Part shown: in pieces, positions 49,527 to 57,379 of the stretch | Layout: each line of letters starts with the position of its first letter | Numbering within the stretch: the first letter of the stretch is position 1 | Source of the DNA: Granulicella sp. dw_53 | Lineage (GTDB): Bacteria; Acidobacteriota; Terriglobia; Terriglobales; Acidobacteriaceae | Assembly: GCF_018449545.1 (NCBI RefSeq) | Contig: NZ_JAAVUR010000001.1 | Span: 372,001-436,000 of the forward strand | Reading direction: 5' to 3' | Length of the DNA stretch: 64,000 nucleotides | The notes under the pieces: model-generated | The model's database searches: none | What the model was told of the DNA's origin: nothing | Seen by the model: the letters and a program-made list of their open reading frames with translations, nothing else | Translations under genes and position numbers: made by a program

Positions 49527-50315
49527 ATGATCAGGGCCCTATACACGGCTGCTAGTGGTATGAGCGCACAACAGGCAAATCTCGATACCGTCGCGAATAA
49601 CCTTGCTAACTCCGCAACCGCAGGCTTTCGACGACGAAGGCTGCAGTTCGAAGATATGATCTACCAAAACTTGATTACTCCGGGAGCTGCTCAAAGCCAG
49701 CAAACAGTCTCGGCTGGCCTGCAAATAGGCCTGGGAACCCGCTCGGCCTCGTCTGAGATGATCATGCTCCAGGGAGATCCGAATCAAACGGGGAACTTGT
49801 TCGATGTGGCAATCCAAGGGCAGGGATTCTTCCAAATATCAAGGCCCGATGGAACCATCGCATACACGCGTGCTGGCAACTTTCACCCGAATAGCCAAGG
49901 CACCATCGTCACCTCCGATGGCGACATCGTGCTGCCAGCGATCACGATTCCGCCAAATTCAACCTCACCCACAATCTCTCCCTATGGAATCGTCTCGGCA
50001 GTTGCTCCAGGGCAAACTGCCGCCTCCCAATTAGGTGTATTGCAGTTAGCGAACTTCACCAATCCCGGAGGACTTAGTTCCATCGGTGGGAACTTATTCC
50101 AGCAGACAGACTCCTCAGGAAATGCCATAACCGATACCCCAGGCGGAAACAGCGGAATGGGAACCTTACAGCAGGGATATCTGGAAAACTCGAACGTCGA
50201 TGTCGTCTCTGAGTTTGTACAGATGATCATGGCGCAGCGTGCATACGAGAGTAACTCAAAGGTCGTTCACGTAGCAGATGACATGTACTCGCAAATCAAT
50301 GGCTTGGTTCGGTAG
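49527..50315 (+). CDS. flgG: Flagellar distal rod protein FlgG
   Basis: The 262-residue product has ALYTAASGMSAQQANLDTVANNLANSATAGFRRRR at the N-terminus, GNLFDVAIQGQGFFQI, and the C-terminal FVQMIMAQRAYESNSKVVHVADDMYSQING, which are hallmark FlgG segments. GGAGG lies 6 bases before the ATG. It follows flgF by 43 bases. Confidence 0.96.
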   Translation: MIRALYTAASGMSAQQANLDTVANNLANSATAGFRRRRLQFEDMIYQNLITPGAAQSQQTVSAGLQIGLGTRSASSEMIMLQGDPNQTGNLFDVAIQGQGFFQISRPDGTIAYTRAGNFHPNSQGTIVTSDGDIVLPAITIPPNSTSPTISPYGIVSAVAPGQTAASQLGVLQLANFTNPGGLSSIGGNLFQQTDSSGNAITDTPGGNSGMGTLQQGYLENSNVDVVSEFVQMIMAQRAYESNSKVVHVADDMYSQINGLVR

Positions 50316-50348
50316 GCATCTCTAACTGCAAATAAGAAAGGTCGGCGA

Positions 50349-50870
50349 GTGCTATTTTCGAGTTACAAGTTCTTATCCATCGGGGCCTTGCTACTTTCGG
50401 CAAACGCATTCGCCATGGAAGCAGTGGAGACTCCATGCAATATGCCTCCTTACTTGAGGAATAGCGGGCAGACAAAATCACCTGATTTAGGTAGGCATTC
50501 CGTTGCGATATCCGAAGATCAGGTGCTTGGAACGAAGTGGAAGATCGTAGTGGACTGTGATCATCCGGAGTGGCCTGCCCACATGGTCAAGATATCTAAC
50601 GGTCCTTCGTCGACGAAGCAGATGCCTAACACTCTCCAGGGCAACCCTGCCATCGCAGACCTACCGATCGTTCGGGCAGGTGAAAAAGTCAAGCTATGGA
50701 AGAAGAATGACATGGTTCGCATTGAGACATTTGGGTTTGCGCAAGAGTCCGGGCGGAAGGGCGAAAGAATCAAGATACGACCCGAAAAAGACTCAGCAGT
50801 GGGCCAGAATTCCGCCTTTTTCTTATTGGGGATTGTTCAAGAACATGGCGCGGTGGAGATCCTAGAGTGA
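50349..50870 (+). CDS. flgA: Flagellar P-ring chaperone FlgA-like
   Basis: The 173-residue product has a signal peptide (FLSIGALLLSANAFAME) and a C-terminal SAF-type domain (VRAGEKVKLWKKNDMVRIET, then AVGQNSAFFLLGIVQEHGAVEIL). FlgA helps the P-ring protein FlgI polymerise. It is shorter than enteric FlgA (about 220), lacking part of the N-terminal domain. The GTG start lies 8 bases after AAAGG. The stop overlaps the flgH start by four bases (GTGA). Confidence 0.85.
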   Translation: MLFSSYKFLSIGALLLSANAFAMEAVETPCNMPPYLRNSGQTKSPDLGRHSVAISEDQVLGTKWKIVVDCDHPEWPAHMVKISNGPSSTKQMPNTLQGNPAIADLPIVRAGEKVKLWKKNDMVRIETFGFAQESGRKGERIKIRPEKDSAVGQNSAFFLLGIVQEHGAVEILE

Positions 50871-51637
50871 CCAAATTACCCCAGCAAAAGCCAACTGTCG
50901 CCACATCTACGAGTATCTCGCTAAGATACGGAATCTATCTCATAGGAATCTTATTTGCAGGGGCTTCCCAACTTCAAAGTCAGACGACACCCAAACCGAA
51001 CCCTCCAAAAGATAGCTCCAATCGCGCATCCTCATCTCTCGCTTCCTATCTTGAGAGAGTCCGGAGTGAGAACTCCCATGAGCAAGCTACTCCTGGAGCA
51101 ATATGGATAGAGAGCGGAAGGTTTACAAGACTAACGACCGACGTTCGAGCGATGAGACCCCATGATCTCGTGTCAGTTGTCGTCTCCGAGAGTCTGGCGG
51201 CGTCTACGGACGGATCTGTAAAGAACTCCAGGGCGTCGAATGCAAGCACTCAGATCTCTAGTCTCTTAGGAGCTCTTCACGCCGGAAACGCACTGCAGAA
51301 CCTGGTGAATCAGAACTCGGCTTCTGGCCTAAATGCGCAAGGGACCAGTGCTACAAATTCAAGTCTCAGTACCACTCTAGGTGGACAGGTCGTAGAGGTT
51401 CTACCGAACGGCATGCTCGTAATCGAAGCGGCACGAGAGGTTGAATTTAGCCAACAGACGCAGACGATCGTATTACGCGGCTTAGTTCGTCCGGAAGATA
51501 TCTCTCAACAAAATCAAGTTCTCTCCACCGCCATTTCGAGTTTGGAGTTACAGGTCCGAGGGAAGGGAATCGTCACGGACTACACACGCCGTCCAAATGC
51601 CCTGGTACGACTACTGCAGCGAGCACTCATTTTCTAG
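50867..51637 (+). CDS. flgH: Flagellar L-ring protein FlgH, without lipid-attachment cysteine
   Basis: The 256-residue product forms the outer-membrane ring of the flagellum. The FlgH blocks DLVSVVVSESLAASTDGS, TLGGQVVEVLPNGMLVIEAAREV and VLRGLVRPEDISQQN are clear. FlgH is normally a lipoprotein with a Cys after the signal; here the N-terminus (YGIYLIGILFAGASQLQSQTT) has a signal-like helix but no Cys, and the whole protein has no cysteine. It overlaps flgA by four bases (GTGA). Confidence 0.93.
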   Translation: MTKLPQQKPTVATSTSISLRYGIYLIGILFAGASQLQSQTTPKPNPPKDSSNRASSSLASYLERVRSENSHEQATPGAIWIESGRFTRLTTDVRAMRPHDLVSVVVSESLAASTDGSVKNSRASNASTQISSLLGALHAGNALQNLVNQNSASGLNAQGTSATNSSLSTTLGGQVVEVLPNGMLVIEAAREVEFSQQTQTIVLRGLVRPEDISQQNQVLSTAISSLELQVRGKGIVTDYTRRPNALVRLLQRALIF

Positions 51638-51647
51638 CGAGCGAACA

Positions 51648-52817
51648 ATGCGAAAACTTATTAGAACAAAAAAAACGATCCAGTCCCTCATTCGCATAGC
51701 TTGCGTCCTTGCTATCTTTGCTTCCTCTGCTGAAGAGATGGTTGCCATGAATGTAGCCGGTGATGGGGTCGCTACTTCCTCCACGAAACAGGCACGCATA
51801 AAAGATCTGGCATCCATTGAAGGTATACGCGATAACCAACTCGTCGGATACGGCATTGTGGTCGGGCTGCAAGGCACAGGGGATAGTCAGCAAACGACCT
51901 TTCCCATTCAGACTCTCGTAGCGACGCTCCTGCGCTTAGGAGTAAGTGTGCCGGCAGCCTCAATCCGGGTACAGAATCTCGCCGCCGTCTTTGTCTCTGC
52001 AACGCTGCCTCCATTCGCCAGGCCTGGAACAAAGCTAGATATCATCGTCTCTTCTGCGGGTGACGCAAGAAGTTTAGAGGGCGGACTGTTACTCATGACA
52101 GCACTCTACGGAGCGGATGGAAAGATCTACGCACAAGCTCAAGGACCGCTTGTCGTAGGGGGCTATTCCGTCAACGTGAATGGAAATGTAAAGCAGTTGA
52201 ATCATCCAAACACAGCGCGCGTTCCTTCTGGCGCATTGGTGGAGCGAGGCGTGCCTCTCGAACTTGCTGGCAAACAACAATTTTCATTGCTCTTGGATCA
52301 GGCTGACTTCAAGACAGCAGAGACTATGGCGCTCGCAATCAACGACGAACTCGGCCGCCAGGCGGCGCACGTTGTAGATAGCAGACGGGTGGATCTGGAC
52401 GTAGCTCGAGGGGAAGATGTGCCCGAGCTCCTGGCAAAGGTGGAAGCGATCGAAGTGAAGGTCTTCCCTCGAGCCAAAGTCATCGTGAACGAACGAACCG
52501 GCACGGTAGCCATCGGAGGCACGGTGGTCTTGCAACCGGTCTCCATCCTTCACGGAGGCCTGTCTGTAACGGTCGTAAGTCACTTCGAGGTCGTTCAACC
52601 CTCCCCACTATCGAGTGGAACAACCCAGGTAGTGCAACAAACGAGAGTAGACGCCCAGGACAAACCGGCCAACCGCATTGAGCTTCGACAAGGAGCGACG
52701 GTAGATGATCTGGTCCGCAGTCTGCAGACGATTGGAGCCACCGCCAGAGATGTGATCTCCATCCTGCAGGCCATGAAATCAGCAGGTGCACTTGAAGCTG
52801 AAATTGAGGTTCTATGA
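51648..52817 (+). CDS. flgI: Flagellar P-ring protein FlgI
   Basis: From ATG 51648 the product is 389 residues with an N-terminal signal (TIQSLIRIACVLAIFASSAE). The family blocks RIKDLASIEGIRDNQLVGYGIVVGLQGTGD and LLTALYG-like LLMTALYGADGKIYAQAQG are present, and the C-terminus fits. FlgI forms the periplasmic P-ring. It starts 11 bases after flgH; the upstream open frame is not used. It overlaps flgJ by 4 bases (ATGA). Confidence 0.96.
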   Translation: MRKLIRTKKTIQSLIRIACVLAIFASSAEEMVAMNVAGDGVATSSTKQARIKDLASIEGIRDNQLVGYGIVVGLQGTGDSQQTTFPIQTLVATLLRLGVSVPAASIRVQNLAAVFVSATLPPFARPGTKLDIIVSSAGDARSLEGGLLLMTALYGADGKIYAQAQGPLVVGGYSVNVNGNVKQLNHPNTARVPSGALVERGVPLELAGKQQFSLLLDQADFKTAETMALAINDELGRQAAHVVDSRRVDLDVARGEDVPELLAKVEAIEVKVFPRAKVIVNERTGTVAIGGTVVLQPVSILHGGLSVTVVSHFEVVQPSPLSSGTTQVVQQTRVDAQDKPANRIELRQGATVDDLVRSLQTIGATARDVISILQAMKSAGALEAEIEVL

Positions 52818-53119
52818 AAGTTGATTCGCTATCCCTCAGCACTAACCAGGTGTCCACAAACGCGCAGAATAATCCTCGACTGAAGGACGCCGCGCAACAG
52901 TTTGAAGCAATCCTCCTCAAGGAGATGCTGAAACCGCTTCAATCGTCCCAACACAGCATGGATGACGATGGAGACGATTCCGATAAACCCGCGGACGTCC
53001 TGGGTGAATATGGAACCGAAGCAATCGCGAATGCGATCTCCAAATCTGGTGGCCTTGGAATAGGTAAAAAAGTTCTTCAACAGGTGCAATTAGAGAGCAC
53101 CAGATTCCAGAAAAACTGA
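52814..53119 (+). CDS. flgJ: FlgJ rod-binding protein, muramidase-less
   Basis: The 101-residue product has the FlgJ N-terminal domain (LKDAAQQFEAILLKEMLKPLQ and YGTEAIANAISKSGGLGIGKK) and ends there. The muramidase half found in enteric FlgJ is absent, so another enzyme must open the cell wall. The ATG overlaps the flgI stop by 4 bases. Confidence 0.92.
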   Translation: MKVDSLSLSTNQVSTNAQNNPRLKDAAQQFEAILLKEMLKPLQSSQHSMDDDGDDSDKPADVLGEYGTEAIANAISKSGGLGIGKKVLQQVQLESTRFQKN

Positions 53120-53132
53120 CGACTAAGAGTGG

Positions 53133-53159
53133 TAATGGCTTCTCAAAACAAGCCGATAC
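53133..53159 (+). promoter_or_regulatory. Sigma-28 (FliA) promoter of flgM
   Basis: TAAT-N15-GCCGATAC matches the sigma-28 consensus TAAA-N15-GCCGATAA with one base off in each box and the exact 15-base spacer. It lies 21 bases before the flgM ATG. No similar motif was seen elsewhere in the block. Confidence 0.7.
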
Positions 53160-53180
53160 TGTCAAGTAGATGGAGATCGC

Positions 53181-53489
53181 ATGAACTTCTCAGGCAATAT
53201 CGTAAATACCCAGAGCTCGGTAAACTCACTTGGAACTGAGCCCTTAAACATCACTCCGCAAAGCGGCGAATCTAATCAATCCATCGCGCGAGTACAGGGA
53301 GCTTCCACAAGCTTCCTTGGAGCTGACTCCGCAACGTTAACCCCTGCGGCTGCGATGGTTCAATCCATGGCAGACTCAGACGTTCCAAGCGCTCGTATTG
53401 CTTCGATTCAGAAATCGATTGAAGCAGGCACCTACAATATCCCAGCCTCCGCGGTAGCGGAGAAGGTCGTCGAAAGTATGGTTCGATAG
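53181..53489 (+). CDS. flgM: Anti-sigma-28 factor FlgM
   Basis: The 102-residue product is low-complexity at the N-terminus (rich in Ser, Gln, Asn) and ends with the folded FlgM helix (DVPSARIASIQKSIEAGTYNIPASAVAEKVVESMVR). FlgM holds sigma-28 inactive until it is exported through the finished hook. The sigma-28 promoter above gives the expected feedback loop. Confidence 0.88.
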   Translation: MNFSGNIVNTQSSVNSLGTEPLNITPQSGESNQSIARVQGASTSFLGADSATLTPAAAMVQSMADSDVPSARIASIQKSIEAGTYNIPASAVAEKVVESMVR

Positions 53490-53657
53490 AGATAGAGATA
53501 GAAACGACGAATGCTCTTAGCAGCATCGTCCAGCAACTAAAAGCGAAGGTCTGAGACATCTGACCTTCCACGCGCTCAGGGACGAATCTCACGGTATCTC
53601 TGTAAGCCGGTCTGAGCTTCAACTCTTTAGGCAAAGTCCAAGGAAAGCGAGAGTTTC

Positions 53658-55061
53658 ATGAGCACATTGATGTCTCTGCTGCATCTGTCCTTATCGGCAT
53701 TACAAGCGGATCAGGCTGCACTCAACGCGACTTCGAATAACATTGCGAATCAGAATACGCCTGGTTATACGAAGGAGATTGTACAGTGGCAGTCCCAGGA
53801 CACCGTTACCCTCAGCGGAGCCGCTGCCGATGGCGTCAGCGTCAGCGGGCCGGTATCTCAACGCGACCGAGTCTTGGAGCAGCGGGTCCAGCAACAGATG
53901 CAGCTTCAATCGCAGAGTGCCGCCATCGAATCTGCGCTGCAGCAAGTGCAAAACATCTTTAGTCTCGGTGCCACCGGTTCCTCGGCATCAACCACCGCGC
54001 TCGGGACTGCGGTCAATAACTTCTGGACCTCCTTGTCCTCCCTCGCCAGCAATCCATCGGATGCCGCCACGAGACAGGGCGTCTTGAACGCGGCCAACGC
54101 TCTGGCATCCCAGTTCAATTCAGCTGCAACTCAGTTATCGCAGATTACATCGGGCCTCAATCAGGAGGCGGTCTCAGACGTCGGTCAGATCAATACTTTG
54201 ACATCGACGATCGCGGACCTGAATTCGAAGATCGCCAATCTCAGCCCCAATGCGGACGCGGGAGTCCTCGAAGATCAGCGGCAAGTGGCGATCGCCCAAC
54301 TATCCACGTACATCGGCACTGATCAGATCACCACAGACAGCAACGGCATCACCTTGACCACCGGCAACGGCCAGGTTCTGGTCAGCGGCAACACCAATTA
54401 TCCATTGCAAACCACGCAGGTCAATGGGACCACCCACATCCTCGCCGGCGCAAACGCTCAAGACATAACCAGCCAGATCACTGGCGGTCAGCTGGGCGGC
54501 ATTATCTCCGTGCGTGACAACACGATTCCCACCATCGCTGCCTCGTTGGATACTCTCGCCAACTCCATCGCGACCAGCGTCAATCAACAGAACTCGCAAG
54601 GCGTCGACGGTTATGGAAACCCGGGTCAAAATCTCTTCACTATCTCGGCTTCCGTCGCCGGATCCGCCAGTTCTATTACGGTGTCCACCACCGATCCGCA
54701 GCTCATCGCGGCGGCCTCGACTGGTGAGGGCAGCGCCGGCAACGACAACGCCCAAGCCTTGGCTGCGCTCTCCGGCTCAGACATCGCGGGAGGCGCGACC
54801 GCCTCAGACTATTACGCCGCCCTATTAGCTCAGATAGGAAGCACTGTATCCAACGCCTCTGCGGACAACTCGAGTCAGCAGACAGCCCTAACGCAACTGA
54901 CTGGAATGCGCGATTCGGTGTCCGCGGTGTCCCTGGACGAGGAAGCCGAAAACTTGACGCAATATCAACGCTCCTACGAAGCCGCATCAAGACTGTTCAC
55001 CATCGTCGATTCAGTGATGGCGACAGCTCTGAATCTTGGTGAGGATGCAGCTGTCTCGTAG
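53658..55061 (+). CDS. flgK: Flagellar hook-associated protein 1 FlgK
   Basis: The 467-residue product has the N-terminal helix LSALQADQAALNATSNNIANQNTPGYTKE and the C-terminal VSLDEEAENLTQYQRSYEAASRLFTIVDSVM, which together build the hook-filament junction. The variable middle is short. It follows flgM on the same strand and could read from the flgM promoter. Confidence 0.96.
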   Translation: MSTLMSLLHLSLSALQADQAALNATSNNIANQNTPGYTKEIVQWQSQDTVTLSGAAADGVSVSGPVSQRDRVLEQRVQQQMQLQSQSAAIESALQQVQNIFSLGATGSSASTTALGTAVNNFWTSLSSLASNPSDAATRQGVLNAANALASQFNSAATQLSQITSGLNQEAVSDVGQINTLTSTIADLNSKIANLSPNADAGVLEDQRQVAIAQLSTYIGTDQITTDSNGITLTTGNGQVLVSGNTNYPLQTTQVNGTTHILAGANAQDITSQITGGQLGGIISVRDNTIPTIAASLDTLANSIATSVNQQNSQGVDGYGNPGQNLFTISASVAGSASSITVSTTDPQLIAAASTGEGSAGNDNAQALAALSGSDIAGGATASDYYAALLAQIGSTVSNASADNSSQQTALTQLTGMRDSVSAVSLDEEAENLTQYQRSYEAASRLFTIVDSVMATALNLGEDAAVS

Positions 55062-55094
55062 GACCAAAGCGGAGTTCCGCAGACGGAGGAGTGA

Positions 55095-55994
55095 ATGCAA
55101 TTTAATCCCAACTATCTTAGTCAACTAGCATCGTCCGTGTCCCAATCAACCGCTCTGGAGAACTATCTGGCGGAGGAGCTATCGAGCGGACTGCGTGTCA
55201 CCTCCCTGGAGGTAGATCCAGTTGCAGCCGCCATCAGCAGCCGTATTGCAAGTTCGATGGCGAAAGATGATAGCTATATCCAGGCGTCGACGAATGAGCA
55301 ATCGATGCTTAACGTCACAGACTCCACTCTGGGAGAGGTCGTTACTCAACTTACCTCTGCAATAGCATTAGCGGTCGGCGGCAACAGCGGAACCTTGAGC
55401 GCCTCCGATATGCAGGGCATCGCATCGAAGCTAAGTTCAATTCGTGATCAGGTTCTTTCTCTGGCGAACACGAGCTATCTCGGGTCGAATCTATTCGGAG
55501 GAAGCCAAGGCTCTACGCCACCATTTTCGCTCGACACTTCGACCAATCCCGCAACCGTCTCTTACCAGGGAGATACGAATGTTCAGCAAATTGCGACGCC
55601 CACAGGACAGAAGATTCAGCTCAATCTACCGGGCTCCACCATCTTCGGATCTACGGGGAGCGGTGTCTTCGCCGCACTCAATCAACTGATCTCCGATTTC
55701 TCCAGCGGTACGCCAAGCAGCACGGCAACAACAGATGTCTCGGCTCTCACCGACGCAATGCATCAAGTCTCACTGCAGCGGAGTGTCCTCGATAACTCTC
55801 TCAATCAGCTTCAAAGCACAAGCCAATACGCGCAAACCGATAAAGTCCAATTGACGGTCCAGCAATCATCGCTCATCTCTTCAGATCCCACCACCATCGC
55901 AACCCAATTGAAGTCTGCCGAGACCCAGCACGAAGCCTTGCTCAGCGTGATCGCTACCCTCGGAAGCACAAACCTCTTCAGTTATCTCAGGTGA
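55095..55994 (+). CDS. flgL: Flagellar hook-associated protein 3 FlgL
   Basis: The 299-residue product has the flagellin-like N-terminus (YLAEELSSGLRVTSLEVDPVAAAISSRIASSM) and the C-terminal flagellin-like helix (LKSAETQHEALLSVIATLGSTNLFSYLR). It caps the hook below the filament. GGAGG precedes the start. It is the last flagellar gene in this block. Confidence 0.93.
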   Translation: MQFNPNYLSQLASSVSQSTALENYLAEELSSGLRVTSLEVDPVAAAISSRIASSMAKDDSYIQASTNEQSMLNVTDSTLGEVVTQLTSAIALAVGGNSGTLSASDMQGIASKLSSIRDQVLSLANTSYLGSNLFGGSQGSTPPFSLDTSTNPATVSYQGDTNVQQIATPTGQKIQLNLPGSTIFGSTGSGVFAALNQLISDFSSGTPSSTATTDVSALTDAMHQVSLQRSVLDNSLNQLQSTSQYAQTDKVQLTVQQSSLISSDPTTIATQLKSAETQHEALLSVIATLGSTNLFSYLR

Positions 55995-56003
55995 AGGTGG
56001 AAG

Positions 56004-56273
56004 ATGCTCAGGGCTTGGCTATACTGGATCGGGAAGATCACAATGGGCGAAAGTATCCGATTTCTGTGGAATGCCACGCGGGGAAACCGCCTGCGGCCTT
56101 GGCGCAGTCCCTATCTCCGTTGGAGACTGGAGACGTACAGCGGCAAGAAGGCAGAGACAATCGGGGCGGGCGACCTCTTTCGGTTAGTCATGGAAGACAA
56201 AACCCAATTCCTTCGGTTTTTACGTTGGACAGGGGAAATCAAAGAGCACGCGAAAAGCAATATGCATCCGTAA
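56004..56273 (+). CDS. Small hypothetical protein after flgL
   Basis: The 89-residue product reads RFLWNATRGNRLRPWRSPYLRWRLETYSGKKAETI and then EDKTQFLRFLRWTGEIKEHA. The protein-like pattern and the GGTGGAA ribosome binding site 2-10 bases before the ATG at 56004 support it. A frame from 55991 with a GTGA overlap is an alternative but looks like random sequence. I associate this Arg/Trp-rich type with uncharacterised acidobacterial proteins. Function unknown. Confidence 0.65.
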   Translation: MLRAWLYWIGKITMGESIRFLWNATRGNRLRPWRSPYLRWRLETYSGKKAETIGAGDLFRLVMEDKTQFLRFLRWTGEIKEHAKSNMHP

Positions 56274-56827
56274 GTTCTTTGGATATTTTCCGTGATTTTA
56301 AAGGACTCTAAATCCAAGTCCTTCAATAGTTAGAGAGCGTCCTCTGCTTATCCGCAGCAAAAACATCATGTCAAGCCCCAAAATCAACTTAACCCACGCA
56401 AAATCAGCGAGATCGAAGTGGCACTTTAGTTATGCCACTTCACTTAAAATAGAAATAGAAATTAAAGCTGGAGTTCAGCTCGAGCGACAGAGCTCCACGA
56501 ATAGTTCTTTGATATCGTTCGACGAAGATTCCATAGCCCCTGGATTTTCGTGAAGGGCAATCGCATCACGAAAAGTCCTAAGGTAAGCCAATTTAAATGA
56601 GGACTTTATGCGAAAACACGGGGGAGGGGGTGTGGGCAACCGGAGCACCGGGTGCCAAGGACCATCACCCGGGCCGGTAGCGCCGCCCCACATTGAAAAT
56701 ACTTGGGATAGATCGTTGAGGAATAGATTCCGCCGTGGCTAACGATCATTGCCTCAGTTGTCAACGGGTGCTATCCTCAACAGTAGACACTAAGAGAGTG
56801 AACTAGAGATTAGGAGCAGAAACAGCT
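56274..56827 (+). other. Intergenic region before rpsO
   Basis: This 554-base stretch holds a 7-bp hairpin at 56301-56323 (AAGGACT with AGTCCTT) that may end the flagellar transcript, copy C of the dispersed element (56369-56630), and the rpsO upstream region with AGGAG at 56812. No further gene is supported. Confidence 0.6.
56369..56630 (+). repeat. Dispersed intergenic element, copy C
   Basis: TGTCAAGCCCC opens the element, followed by AAAATCAACTTAACCC. A perfect 8-bp inverted repeat, AAGTGGCA (56416-56423) and TGCCACTT (56433-56440), surrounds TTTAGTTA-like bases, then TTAAAATAGAAATAGAAAT, and the element ends in TATGCGAAAACACGGGGG with an AGGGGG tail (G-run 56620-56630). It is the clearest copy and lies 197 bases upstream of rpsO. 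Confidence 0.7.
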
Positions 56828-57094
56828 GTGTTGGCATCCGCAAAAAAGACAGACATTATTCAGAAGTTCCGCACGCATGACTCAGATACAGGGAGTCCAG
56901 AGGTTCAGATCGCGATATTGAGTGAACGTATCGGCGAGTTGACGGAACACTTCAAAGCACATAAGAAGGACCACGGCTCGCGTCGAGGCCTCCTGATGCT
57001 TGTGAGCAAACGTCGCCGATTGCTGGACTACTTGAAGAAGTGTGACGCCGATCGTTACCGTGAGGTCATCGGAAAGCTGGGAATTCGCAAGTAG
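56828..57094 (+). CDS. rpsO: Ribosomal protein S15
   Basis: The 88-residue product has the S15 signature ([50 protein letters not shown]) in normal length. The start is GTG at 56828 with AGGAG 11 bases upstream; a TTG follows. It is followed by pnp, the usual order. Confidence 0.98.
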   Translation: MLASAKKTDIIQKFRTHDSDTGSPEVQIAILSERIGELTEHFKAHKKDHGSRRGLLMLVSKRRRLLDYLKKCDADRYREVIGKLGIRK

Positions 57095-57262
57095 TTTTCG
57101 ATTCCGGAGACACAACCTAAATCATGCGAGTATGCCCGGCTACCTTTGGTCAGTCTGCGGTCTTTGTACAGGTTCGGGTATGACTATGCCCTTTGTACTC
57201 CCGTCGATACGGAATCAATACAACATTCGTTTAGCGGCGAGGCCTTCGTCCGAGCGACTATC

Positions 57263-57322
57263 CAGAAAACACAGCTTTGCTGGCAGCTGAACAGGGCTGC
57301 CTCCAAAGCTGTGTTTTTTCTG
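57263..57322 (+). terminator. Two-tier hairpin between rpsO and pnp
   Basis: The outer stem AAAACACAGCTTTG pairs with CAAAGCTGTGTTTT (57266-57279 with 57304-57317), and an inner GGCAGC/GCTGCC hairpin (57282-57287 with 57296-57301) sits within the loop. The outer arm carries a T-run (TTTTTT). In other bacteria such an rpsO-pnp hairpin is cut by RNase III and used by PNPase to control its own mRNA. Here it may be that or a plain terminator. Confidence 0.8.
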
Positions 57323-57379
57323 CGCTTGGCATTGGATCTGTGCCCCAGTTAAGTTTGAGTGAAGAGAGAAGAGGACGAG

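Noticed and set aside
55991..56311. Frame starting with a GTGA overlap after flgL
   Set aside because: Its composition is random-like, whereas the ATG 56004 frame has a ribosome binding site and an ordered Arg/Trp-rich sequence.
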